DNA of 64,000 nt from Pseudidiomarina sp. CB1 (lineage in GTDB: Bacteria; Pseudomonadota; Gammaproteobacteria; Enterobacterales; Alteromonadaceae). The notes under the pieces are model-generated. The model was not told where the DNA came from, did not search any database, and saw only the letters and a program-made list of their open reading frames with translations. Position numbers and translations under genes: made by a program. Of this stretch, positions 56,523-64,000 are shown piece by piece (position 1 is the stretch's first letter; each line of letters begins with the position of its first letter). The stretch covers positions 1,364,001-1,428,000 of the forward strand of contig NZ_JANTPU010000001.1 in assembly GCF_024752025.1 (NCBI RefSeq), written 5' to 3'.

Positions 56523-57781
56523 TTAGTAATCCTCTCTGGAACTGGCTTCGTGTTTTCGTTTTTGCTGTAGAAGAACAGGAAAACGAAGAAGGCGAAGTAC
56601 AAGAAGGTGAAGACCCGCGCAAAGAAAGTATAAACTTCAGTTGCTGGTTTCAGGCCTAAGTAACCAAGCGCGATAAAGCTAATGACAAACAACGTCAAAT
56701 TAACCTTGTGGAAGCCACAGCGATAACGAATCGAGCGTACTTTGCCGCGGTCAATCCAAGGCAACAAGAACAACGCGACAATGGCACCGAACATCAAGAT
56801 GACACCAAGCAGTTTATCAGGCACCGCACGCAAAATGGCGTAGAACGGTGTGAAATACCACACTGGCGCAATGTGTTCAGGTGTTTTCAATGGGTTTGCC
56901 GGCTCAAAGTTCGGTGGCTCAAGGAACAAGCCGCCCATTGCTGGGGCAAAGAAAATCACGTAACAGAACAAGAACAAGAAGATACCAATACCTACTAAAT
57001 CCTTCACGACGTAATACGGGAAGAATGGGAAAGCATCGACAATGTCATACTTGTTGGTAAAGCGTTCATGGAATTTGAACTTCGGCTTTTCTTCTTCAGG
57101 TACCGAGCCTTTTGGCTTCTTGATATTGATACCTTCAGGGTTGTTCGAGCCAACTTCATGCAACGCAATGATGTGTAAGAACACCAAAATGACCAATACC
57201 AATGGTAATGCGATCACGTGGAGTGCAAAGAAGCGGTTCAACGTAGCACCCGAGATGACATAGTCACCACGAATCCATAGCGTCAAATCATCGCCAATAA
57301 TCGGAATCGCACCGAATAGCGAGATGATAACCTGAGCACCCCAGTACGACATTTGTCCCCAAGGTAGCAAGTAGCCCATAAAGGCTTCGGCCATCAGCAC
57401 TAAGAAAATCAGCATACCGAAGACCCACAGCAATTCACGAGGCTTCTGGTAGGAGCCGTACATCATGCCGCGGAACATATGCAGATAGACCACCACGAAG
57501 AAGGCGGACGCCCCCGTCGAATGCATGTAACGCAACAACCAACCGTAGTCGATATCACGCATAATGTATTCAACTGAAGCAAAAGCGCCATCTGCAGAAG
57601 GCACATAATTCATTGTTAACCAAATACCAGTGAGGATTTGGTTTACCAGTACCAGCATGGCGAGCACACCAAACAAGTACCAGAAGTTAAAGTTTTTCGG
57701 AGCTGGATATTGCGCGAGGTGGATATTCCACGTCTTGGTCATCGGAATGCGTTCGTCAAACCATGCGATTAGTTTTTTCAT
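56519..57781 (-). CDS. petB: Cytochrome b of the bc1 complex
   Basis: A 420-residue membrane protein with eight or nine helices. The two haem-b ligand pairs lie in the helices around RYMHSTGASAFFVVVYLHMFRG and RFFALHVIALPLVLVILVFLHI. The quinol-site motif is present as PEHIAPVWYFTPFYAILR, with PEH in place of PEW. Adjacent petA and petC complete the respiratory complex III. Confidence 0.96.
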   Translation of the reverse strand: MKKLIAWFDERIPMTKTWNIHLAQYPAPKNFNFWYLFGVLAMLVLVNQILTGIWLTMNYVPSADGAFASVEYIMRDIDYGWLLRYMHSTGASAFFVVVYLHMFRGMMYGSYQKPRELLWVFGMLIFLVLMAEAFMGYLLPWGQMSYWGAQVIISLFGAIPIIGDDLTLWIRGDYVISGATLNRFFALHVIALPLVLVILVFLHIIALHEVGSNNPEGINIKKPKGSVPEEEKPKFKFHERFTNKYDIVDAFPFFPYYVVKDLVGIGIFLFLFCYVIFFAPAMGGLFLEPPNFEPANPLKTPEHIAPVWYFTPFYAILRAVPDKLLGVILMFGAIVALFLLPWIDRGKVRSIRYRCGFHKVNLTLFVISFIALGYLGLKPATEVYTFFARVFTFLYFAFFVFLFFYSKNENTKPVPERITK

Positions 57782-58371
57782 CAGGCTTGCTCCCCGTCTT
57801 CACCCACCAAAATGGTGTTGTCGTCAATGTAGTAATGCGGCGGCACCACCAAATTGTACGGCGCAGGTACGCCTTCGAACACACGACCAGCGATGTCAAA
57901 CTTCGAACCGTGACAAGGGCAGAAGAAACCAGCGCTAATACCTTCGACTTGTTCACCAAAAGAATCTTCAAGATACTGTGGCGAACAACCAAGGTGCGTA
58001 CAAATACCAACGGCAACAAAGTATTCTTCTTTGCGCGAACGGTACATGTTAGCCGCATATTCTGGTTGTTGTGGTTCTTCTGAATTAGGGTCACGCAGTT
58101 GATCTGCTAAGCCTTCAAGGCTATTCAACATTTCTGGGGTACGACGCACAACCCATACAGGCTGACCACGCCATTCCACACGAATCATTTGACCCGGCTC
58201 GGCTTTTCCGATGTTCACTTCCACTGGCGCACCCGCGTTTTTCGCTTTCGCACTCGGGTTCCATGACGCAATGAAAGGAACGGCAACACCCACCGCGCCT
58301 GCTGCACCAACCACAGAGGTTGCGACAGTCAGAAAACGACGGCGGCCTTTATCTACAGGCGCATTGCTCAT
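57781..58371 (-). CDS. petA: Rieske iron-sulphur protein of the bc1 complex
   Basis: A 196-residue protein with a Tat-type signal anchor (GRRRFLTVATSVVGAAGAVG) that stays in the membrane, followed by the Rieske domain. The [2Fe-2S] ligands are in CTHLGC and CPCHGS. I placed the start at 58371 (MSNAPVDKG), where TGGAGAG precedes the ATG; a frame 12 codons longer has no ribosome-binding site. It is first of petA-petB-petC. Confidence 0.95.
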   Translation of the reverse strand: MSNAPVDKGRRRFLTVATSVVGAAGAVGVAVPFIASWNPSAKAKNAGAPVEVNIGKAEPGQMIRVEWRGQPVWVVRRTPEMLNSLEGLADQLRDPNSEEPQQPEYAANMYRSRKEEYFVAVGICTHLGCSPQYLEDSFGEQVEGISAGFFCPCHGSKFDIAGRVFEGVPAPYNLVVPPHYYIDDNTILVGEDGEQA

Positions 58372-58526
58372 CCACTTACTCTCCAGTTTGGACGCTTTGC
58401 GGGACATCGCCGCAAAGTCAGTAATTAGCTGCTGCGTTAGAATTGCTTGTGCTTTTGCGCACAGACAATCGGCAAAAAAATGCTTTCAGATGATAAAGAA
58501 ATACCCTGATTTTTACAAGGACAAAG

Positions 58527-58558
58527 ACAAAAAACCCGGCACAATGGCCGGGTTTTTG
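58527..58558 (-). terminator. Rho-independent terminator of rplM-rpsI
   Basis: On the minus strand, AAAAACCCGGC / GCCGGGTTTTTT forms a stem around CATTGT, followed by TTTTTTGTC. It lies about 45 bases after rpsI and before petA. Confidence 0.9.
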
Positions 58559-58601
58559 CTTTTGCTGAAACGTACAGTTTCGTAAACGGTAATTTTTGCG
58601 A

Positions 58602-58994
58602 TTAACGCTTCGAGAACTGTGGACGCTTACGAGCTTTGTGCAAGCCAACTTTCTTACGTTCAACTTGACGCGCGTCACGAGTAACGTAACCAGCGCGACG
58701 CAAGTCGCCACGTAGCGCTTCGTCGTATTGCATAAGTGCACGAGTGATGCCGTGACGCACTGCGCCAGCTTGACCACTTGAACCACCACCTTTAACGGTG
58801 ATGTACAAATCGAATTTCTCAACCATGTCAACAAGCTCAAGCGGTTGACGAACAACCATTTGTGCTGTTTCACGGCCGAAGTATTCTTCTAAAGTGCGGT
58901 TATTGATGCTGATGTTGCCGCTGCCCGGACGCAAGAATACGCGCGCGGTAGAGCTTTTGCGACGACCAGTACCGTAGTATTGATTCTCTGCCAT
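58602..58994 (-). CDS. rpsI: Ribosomal protein S9
   Basis: A 130-residue small-subunit protein. It opens [20 protein letters not shown] and has the [18 protein letters not shown] tail that reaches the tRNA in the P site. It is 17 bases after rplM, the universal operon pair. Confidence 0.98.
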   Translation of the reverse strand: MAENQYYGTGRRKSSTARVFLRPGSGNISINNRTLEEYFGRETAQMVVRQPLELVDMVEKFDLYITVKGGGSSGQAGAVRHGITRALMQYDEALRGDLRRAGYVTRDARQVERKKVGLHKARKRPQFSKR

Positions 58995-59011
58995 TTTCTT
59001 AATGCTCCGTC

Positions 59012-59440
59012 TTAAATTTCAAGTTGTTTAGGCTGTTGAGCAACATGGTTGTGCTCGGTGCCTGCATATACTTTCAGTTTACGGAACATGGCACGACCCA
59101 GTGGACCACGAGGTAACATACCTTTCACCGCTTTCTGAATGACCATTTCTGGTTTCTTGGCGATCAACTTTTCGAAGTTGATTTCCTTGATACCACCTGG
59201 ATACCCAGAGTGTGAATAATAGATCTTGTTCTGAGCTTTACGGCCAGTTACGGCTACTTTCTCAGCGTTAACGATGATGATGTAATCACCAGTATCAACG
59301 TGAGGCGTGTACTCAGGCTTATGCTTACCACGTAGGCGACGGGCTACTTCAGTCGCCAGACGACCTAAAGTTTTACCTTCAGCGTCAATAACATACCAGT
59401 CACGTTGTACAGTTTCTGGTTTTGCAACAAATGTACTCAT
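59012..59440 (-). CDS. rplM: Ribosomal protein L13
   Basis: A 142-residue large-subunit protein, the standard length. Typical segments are [50 protein letters not shown]-type [19 protein letters not shown] and the end [11 protein letters not shown]. In E. coli, L13 represses its own mRNA through the leader; a leader of about 110 bases is present here. Confidence 0.98.
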   Translation of the reverse strand: MSTFVAKPETVQRDWYVIDAEGKTLGRLATEVARRLRGKHKPEYTPHVDTGDYIIIVNAEKVAVTGRKAQNKIYYSHSGYPGGIKEINFEKLIAKKPEMVIQKAVKGMLPRGPLGRAMFRKLKVYAGTEHNHVAQQPKQLEI

Positions 59441-59559
59441 TGAAACTTACTCTTTATTAAAGGTTCACGACAGTAGTTCCGGGCTTCCCCGCGAACCACA
59501 ACAACCGTTGTGGCGATGCCACACACTGGTTAGTTGTACCTGTAACGTGGGCTGCGCGG

Positions 59560-59588
59560 ATTATAGGGAAAACCGGCTAAAAGATCAA
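59560..59588 (-). promoter_or_regulatory. rplM-rpsI promoter
   Basis: A -10 TATAAT (59560-59565) and a -35 TTGATC (59583-59588) with a 17-base spacer on the minus strand. Transcription would start near 59553, leaving an untranslated leader of about 110 bases containing paired segments (GTGTGGCATCGCCACA). The composite repeat begins three bases upstream of the -35. Confidence 0.8.
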
Positions 59589-59591
59589 CGG

Positions 59592-59731
59592 CGTTATTCG
59601 TTATTCGTCCGCTGCGCTGTTCGTCCGCGCTACGCGCTGTTCGTAACCCGTGGTTCTACCACGGGTCCAACCTGACCTTTTGACCATGTTCGTTGAATTC
59701 GACATGCCCCGTGGTAGAACCACGGGCTACC
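59592..59731. repeat. Composite repeat between zapE and the rplM promoter
   Basis: 59592-59643 holds the TTCG-type unit (CGTTATTCGTTATTCGTCCG, then CGCTGTTCGT repeats). 59644-59731 is the 88-bp inverted REP pair with a GTAA head on the left, a spacer TTTTGACCATGTTCGTTGAATTC (split), and the right unit ending CACGGGCTAC. It ends eight bases before the zapE stop. Confidence 0.9.
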
Positions 59732-59739
59732 CATTACTT

Positions 59740-60864
59740 TTACGGTTTGTGCTCAAGGGCTAGGTATTCCTGGCTTTGCATTTCTTGCAGGCGCGAAATA
59801 CAGCGCTGGTATTCAAACTTCAGCTTGCCGTCGGTGTAGATGTCTTCCAACGGGACGGCCGCCGACAAAATCAGCTTCACGCGGCGCTCGTAAAATTCAT
59901 CAACCAAGGCGAGAAAACGCCGTGCGGCATCATCGCTATTGCCACCAAGCTGCGGTACGTTGCTGATCAGTACCGCGTGATACAGTTGCGCCAGCTCAAT
60001 ATAGTCATTTTGCGAACGTGGCCCACCACATATAGCCTCAAAGTCGAACAAGACGACATCATCGCATTCTAAACGTACTGGAATATCACGGCCATTGATG
60101 CGGATGGTACCGTCAGTGTTGCGACTGCAATGGTCTGGCGCAAGCTCCGTGAAATAGCGTTGTAAATTTTCGTCAGCTTCTGTATCTAACGGGGCATGGT
60201 AAATTTCTGCTTTCGTGAGTGTGCGTAAGCGATAATCGATGCCGCTGTCGACGTTAATCACTTCGCAATGGTTTTTAATAAGCTCTATGGCTGGTAGAAA
60301 ACGTGCCCGCTGCAAACCATTTTTATAGAGCTCATCGGGCACGATATTTGATGTCGCGACAAGGACGACGTTGCGCTTGAAGAGCTCTTGCATCAACGTG
60401 CCAAGAATCATCGCGTCGGTAATGTCTTGCACGAAGAACTCATCAAAGCAGACAATTTGTGCTTCGCTCGCAAGTTTATCGGCAATGATGGGTAATGGAT
60501 CGCTCTTGCCTTTTAGCTCTTTAAGTTCTTTATGAACGCGATGCATAAAGCGATGAAAATGAACCCGTAGCTTTTGTTCAAATGGCAAGGTTTCGTAAAA
60601 GGTATCGACCAAATAGGTTTTACCTCGGCCTACCCCACCCCAAAAATAAATGCCTTGTGGGGCTTTGGGTTCGTTACCAAGCCATGACTTTAACTTTGCT
60701 AGCACGCCGCCTGCTTGCTGGCGACGGTAGTGCAATAGCTCATCATACAATCGTTGTAAGGCTTCGACGGCACGTCGTTGCGCGGCATCAGGGGTGAATC
60801 CGCCGGACGCTAAATCCGCTTCATATTTGCTCAATGGGGTGATGTTTTGCGTTGTCACTACCAC
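59740..60864 (-). CDS. zapE: ZapE, AFG1-family cell-division ATPase
   Basis: A 374-residue P-loop ATPase (YhcM). Walker A is GGVGRGKTYLVDTFY near residue 76, Walker B is IVCFDEFFVQDITDAMIL, and sensor residues follow in LVATSNIVPDELY. ZapE is associated with constriction and Z-ring stability under stress in E. coli. It is divergent from zapG; the pair zapE/zapG before degQ-degS is conserved in gammaproteobacteria. Confidence 0.95.
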   Translation of the reverse strand: MVVTTQNITPLSKYEADLASGGFTPDAAQRRAVEALQRLYDELLHYRRQQAGGVLAKLKSWLGNEPKAPQGIYFWGGVGRGKTYLVDTFYETLPFEQKLRVHFHRFMHRVHKELKELKGKSDPLPIIADKLASEAQIVCFDEFFVQDITDAMILGTLMQELFKRNVVLVATSNIVPDELYKNGLQRARFLPAIELIKNHCEVINVDSGIDYRLRTLTKAEIYHAPLDTEADENLQRYFTELAPDHCSRNTDGTIRINGRDIPVRLECDDVVLFDFEAICGGPRSQNDYIELAQLYHAVLISNVPQLGGNSDDAARRFLALVDEFYERRVKLILSAAVPLEDIYTDGKLKFEYQRCISRLQEMQSQEYLALEHKP

Positions 60865-60934
60865 TTCGACCCTATTCTGGATTATGCTATGGGCAACTAG
60901 TTTATCATGTGAAGCGCGTTGTTAAGGAGTTTTT

Positions 60935-61372
60935 ATGAATGCAATCATTGGCATTCTTCTGGTTTTAGCAGGAGCTATTGTAGGTTTTTTCGTTGCTCGC
61001 TATTGGCTCAAAGAGCATTCTGACGAGGCGCGCCTGAACGAGCAAGTACAACAAAGCCGCGAACAACTTGCGGCGTATCAACAAGAAGTGGCCGAGCACT
61101 TTGCTACTGCCAGCGCACTTGTCGAGCAGCTCGAAGAGACTCAAGACAAACTGAAAGCCTACTTGAGCCACAGTTCAGAAATTCTGCAACAAGAGCAAGC
61201 ACAACCGAGCTTGCCATTTTTTGCCGAAGACACGATGCGGCAATTACGCATGGCCAGCCAACTGCAGAAAGATAGTTCGCAGGCGAAAAAAGAAACCACC
61301 GAGCAGCCGCCACGCGACTACTCCGATAAAAAGAGCGGCATTTTTTCAAGCTCTAAAGAAAAAACATCTTGA
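60935..61372 (+). CDS. zapG: ZapG (YhcB, DUF1043) membrane protein
   Basis: A 145-residue protein with a single N-terminal TM helix (IIGILLVLAGAIVGFFVARYW), then a long coiled coil (residues ~30-85, Glu/Gln/Leu-rich) and a disordered Ser/Lys tail. E. coli YhcB links cell envelope growth and division. GGAG precedes the ATG. It ends 94 bases before degQ. Confidence 0.93.
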   Translation: MNAIIGILLVLAGAIVGFFVARYWLKEHSDEARLNEQVQQSREQLAAYQQEVAEHFATASALVEQLEETQDKLKAYLSHSSEILQQEQAQPSLPFFAEDTMRQLRMASQLQKDSSQAKKETTEQPPRDYSDKKSGIFSSSKEKTS

Positions 61373-61466
61373 AACATTCTTAAGCTGAACTTATCTCATT
61401 AGGGTCGGTCTTTACTTGCACCATGTGAATCCACATGAAAGTGTTGATTAAAGGAGTCTGTACCCT

Positions 61467-62816
61467 ATGAGAACAAAGTTCATTGCAGTTCTAGCACTTA
61501 CGGGCCTGTTAACCCTTGGCGGTAGCGCACAGGCCAATATCCCTTTCTTCAGCAATAAAGACGAAGTGCCAACCTTGGCGCCGATGCTTGAAGAAGTTAC
61601 CCCTGCTGTCGTCAACATCTCGGTCAAAGGCAGTCGCGAAGTTCGGCAACGCATTCCTGATATGTTCCGCTTCTTCTTTGGTCCGAATGGTCCGCGCGAA
61701 CAGGTTCAAGAACGACCGTTCCGTGGTCTGGGTTCTGGTGTCATCATCGATGCCGAAAATGGCTATGTGGTTACCAACAATCATGTGATTGACGGCGCCA
61801 GCGAAATTCTCGTTACCCTGAAAGATGGCGAGCAATTTGATGCCGAAGTTATTGGTACAGACGCCAACTCTGATATAGCATTGCTCAAAATCAAAGACGG
61901 CAAAGACTTAACCGAAATAGAAATCGGTAGTTCTGCAGATCTACGTGTCGGTGATTTTGTGGTGGCGATTGGCAACCCCTTTGGACTAGGCCAAACAGTA
62001 ACGTCTGGGATTGTCAGCGCATTGGGTCGCAGTGGTTTAGGCATCGAAGAAATTGAAAACTTTATTCAAACCGATGCTGCGATTAACAGCGGTAACTCTG
62101 GTGGAGCCCTAGTTACGCTTGACGGCAAGCTAATTGGCATCAACACCGCGATCTTGGGTCCTAATGGTGGCAATATCGGAATCGGTTTCGCAATTCCATC
62201 GGACATGATGGAAGCCCTCGTGCAACAACTTATCGAGTTTGGCGAAGTACGGCGCGGCGTGCTCGGCGTGCGCGGTAACGACTTGACCCCTGACATTGCC
62301 AAAGCGTTGAATCTAGATGCCAACCAAGGTGCCTTTATTGCCGAAGTCGTGCCCGATAGCGCCGCAGCCGAGGCGGGTTTGCAGTCAGGTGACGTTATCA
62401 CTGCTGTTAATGGCGAAAAAGTTCGTAGCTTTGCTGATTTAAGTGCCCGGGTAAAAACCTTAGGCGTCGGTAAACCTTTTGACATCACCGTGTTACGGGA
62501 CGGCGACAAACGTACTTTTGAAGTCACCTTGTCGGCCGATGAAACCGCAGTTGAAGCTGAGCAGTTACACCCCGCACTGCAAGGTGCAACGTTGGCGCCA
62601 AGTGATGGCGGCGGTATCACCATCACCGAACTTGAAGAGGGTTCAATGGCTGCGCGTTACGGCTTGCGTAAAGACGATGTTATCGTTGCCGTGAATCGTA
62701 AACCGGTAAACTCGGTGAGCGAATTACGCTCTGCACTCGACAGTGCGGACGGTGTCGTAGCATTAAATATTCGCCGCGGAAATTCATCGCTCTACCTTGT
62801 TTTACGTGGTGGTTAA
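61467..62816 (+). CDS. degQ: Periplasmic serine endoprotease DegQ (HtrA family)
   Basis: A 449-residue HtrA protease. It has a signal peptide (VLALTGLLTLGGSAQA), a trypsin-like domain with the triad in TNNHVIDGA (His), ANSDIALLKI (Asp) and INSGNSGGALV (Ser), then two PDZ domains (LGVRGNDLTPDIAKAL and a second with ITELEEGSMAARYGLRKDD). The length and adjacency to degS match DegQ rather than DegP, which is usually elsewhere and longer in its Q-linker. It degrades or refolds misfolded periplasmic proteins. Confidence 0.95.
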   Translation: MRTKFIAVLALTGLLTLGGSAQANIPFFSNKDEVPTLAPMLEEVTPAVVNISVKGSREVRQRIPDMFRFFFGPNGPREQVQERPFRGLGSGVIIDAENGYVVTNNHVIDGASEILVTLKDGEQFDAEVIGTDANSDIALLKIKDGKDLTEIEIGSSADLRVGDFVVAIGNPFGLGQTVTSGIVSALGRSGLGIEEIENFIQTDAAINSGNSGGALVTLDGKLIGINTAILGPNGGNIGIGFAIPSDMMEALVQQLIEFGEVRRGVLGVRGNDLTPDIAKALNLDANQGAFIAEVVPDSAAAEAGLQSGDVITAVNGEKVRSFADLSARVKTLGVGKPFDITVLRDGDKRTFEVTLSADETAVEAEQLHPALQGATLAPSDGGGITITELEEGSMAARYGLRKDDVIVAVNRKPVNSVSELRSALDSADGVVALNIRRGNSSLYLVLRGG

Positions 62817-62857
62817 CCCCATCTACAAAGAAGCATCAAAAATCACAGCGCACATTG

Positions 62858-62891
62858 ATAAGGCAGCCTCGTAGGGGCTGCCTTCTTTTTT
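62858..62891 (+). terminator. Rho-independent terminator after degQ
   Basis: AAGGCAGCC / GGCTGCCTT stem around TCGTAGG, followed by CTTTTTT. It is 45 bases after the degQ stop and separates degQ from degS, so degS has its own promoter. Confidence 0.92.
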
Positions 62892-62942
62892 GCAGAAGTG
62901 GTATGCTTTTGCTTATTACAATAAATCGAATGGACATCTCAC

Positions 62943-63992
62943 ATGCAGCAACGCTCATCCAGTCATTGGCTTCGTTATCTTTTGCGCTCGATTGCACTTG
63001 GACTCGTCGTTGCTGCTGTAGTCATTTGGGTGCAACCCTACATTAGCGCTTGGCAAGCCAACCGCGCTGCGCCTGAGCAGCCCGTCAGTTTTGCTAAAGC
63101 CGTCAATCGCGCAGCTCCCGCAGTGGTGAATATTTATAGTCTGTCAGAGGTTCGCGGCTCCTATTACAATCGACGCCCAAATACCGTGTTGCGGCTTGGC
63201 TCTGGCATCATTATGGATAACGTTGGTCACGTACTTACCGCTGCCCACGTGGTCGCCAATGTCAGCAGCATCCAAGTTGCCCTGCAAGATGGTCGACAAA
63301 CCAGTGCCCAGGTTATTGGTTCAGATCCCATCACAGATCTAGCCGTTTTACGTATTGAGCTCGATAACTTACCGGTCATCCCACAAGATCAACAGCTACG
63401 TGCAAGTGTCGGCGATGTGGTACTGGCCATCGGCAACCCCCTGAACCTTGGCCAAACCATAACTCAGGGAATTATTAGTGCAACCGGTGGTCGCATGGGC
63501 GTGATTAATAGCCATGCCGATTTATTGCAAATGGACGCAGTGATTAATGAGGGTGCCTCAGGCGGCGCTTTAGTCAATAGCGAAGGCTACCTTGTCGGGA
63601 TTAATAATGCGCAATTCCGCGGTCCAGCAGGTCAGGGAGTCGAGGGTATTTACTTTGCAGTTCCTTACGCACTCGCCTATGACATCATGACCAAGTTGAT
63701 TGAAGAAGGTGAAGTGGTTCGTGGTTACCTAGGCGTGAATACGGGCGACCGCCCACAAACCCAACAACAACCAGGCATTCTCGTCACTGGCGTCGATAGC
63801 AATAGTCCAGCCGAACGCGCAGGATTACGTGCCGAGGACTACATTATTGAAATCGCCGGTGAACCCATTGCCTCTTCGCAAGAAGGTCTTGCGCTGATTT
63901 CCAATACAGCTCCAGGAACGGAACTCGAAGTGCGGTTCATCCGTGGTAATGAAGAACTCACCACCACGGTAACCATTAGCAAATTGCGCTAG
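62943..63992 (+). CDS. degS: DegS, site-1 protease of the sigma-E stress pathway
   Basis: A 349-residue inner-membrane HtrA protease. It has an N-terminal anchor (YLLRSIALGLVVAAVVIWV), a protease domain with His in LTAAHVVAN, Asp in ITDLAVLRI and Ser in EGASGGALVNS, and one PDZ domain (LGVNTGDRPQTQ, SNSPAERAGLRAEDYI). DegS senses unfolded porin C termini through its PDZ domain and cleaves RseA to release sigma-E. The residue before the catalytic Ser is Ala where most HtrA proteins have Asn (GNSGG). The gene is complete and ends eight bases before the window edge. Confidence 0.94.
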   Translation: MQQRSSSHWLRYLLRSIALGLVVAAVVIWVQPYISAWQANRAAPEQPVSFAKAVNRAAPAVVNIYSLSEVRGSYYNRRPNTVLRLGSGIIMDNVGHVLTAAHVVANVSSIQVALQDGRQTSAQVIGSDPITDLAVLRIELDNLPVIPQDQQLRASVGDVVLAIGNPLNLGQTITQGIISATGGRMGVINSHADLLQMDAVINEGASGGALVNSEGYLVGINNAQFRGPAGQGVEGIYFAVPYALAYDIMTKLIEEGEVVRGYLGVNTGDRPQTQQQPGILVTGVDSNSPAERAGLRAEDYIIEIAGEPIASSQEGLALISNTAPGTELEVRFIRGNEELTTTVTISKLR

Positions 63993-64000
63993 TGAACTTG

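Noticed and set aside
61380-61440. Sigma-E promoter upstream of degQ
   Set aside because: GAACTT followed at 16 bases by TCTTTA is close to the sigma-E pattern, but the -10 lacks the usual TCTGA/TCAAA, so I did not call it.

Overview
The window looks like the chromosome of a free-living gammaproteobacterium, probably Alteromonadales and close to Idiomarina/Aliidiomarina. That placement is an inference from protein style, gene order and the absence of plasmid or phage genes; it is not a measured phylogeny. It is almost entirely core genome. The long run nadC/pilABCD/coaE/zapD/mutT/secA/lpxC/dcw continues into rnpB/rsmI/lpoA/yraN/diaA/dolP/sspBA/petCBA/rpsI-rplM/zapE/zapG/degQ/degS. As I recall them, the first part matches the E. 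coli order around min 2 and the second part matches the Pseudomonas order after mraZ.

Layout. 1-5.2 kb: the end of an RND pump gene, then a heavy-metal (Cu/Ag) efflux set cusB-cusA led by a small Cys/His/Met-rich secreted protein. 5.3-8.8 kb: an M13 metallopeptidase, a stand-alone EncFtn-type ferritin and a hicAB toxin-antitoxin pair embedded in repeats. 8.8-15.7 kb: the pyruvate dehydrogenase operon pdhR-aceE-aceF-lpd, with a recognisable PdhR operator. 15.8-24.4 kb: ampE-ampD, then divergent nadC, a cyclic-di-GMP riboswitch in the leader of pilA, pilBCD, coaE and zapD. 24.7-29.3 kb: mutT, secA, an M23 peptidase and dciA. 29.5-47.5 kb: lpxC and a complete division and cell-wall cluster from ftsZ back to mraZ, all on the minus strand, with the mraZ promoter and MraZ boxes visible. 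47.6-49.8 kb: an inserted GGDEF-EAL protein. 49.8-54.5 kb: rnpB, rsmI, lpoA, yraN, diaA, dolP. 54.7-59.6 kb: sspBA, the cytochrome bc1 operon and rplM-rpsI. 59.7-64 kb: zapE, zapG, and the periplasmic proteases degQ and degS.

The main thing the genes do not explain is a family of short palindromic repeats: GTAG (or GTAC) followed by the stem CCCGTGGT / ACCACGGG around a TCT loop. This is the architecture of REP elements mobilised by RAYT (TnpA-REP) transposases. They occur singly, as inverted pairs of about 81-88 bp, and as a tandem array. They flank hicAB as 86-bp direct repeats, supply the stop codons of hicB and mutT, separate pdhR from its operator, and sit three times in frame inside aceF, where each is translated as V(A/P)RGSTTG in the flexible linkers. 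A second repeat type (TTCGTTATTCGT-like) is joined to three of the pairs. No RAYT gene is in the window.

Functional links: the riboswitch on pilA and the GGDEF-EAL protein suggest c-di-GMP control of type IV pili. The cell-wall genes (dcw, lpoA, dolP, ampD/ampE, zapD/E/G) form one physiological block. No tRNA, rRNA other than rnpB-class RNA, CRISPR array, prophage or IS transposase was seen.
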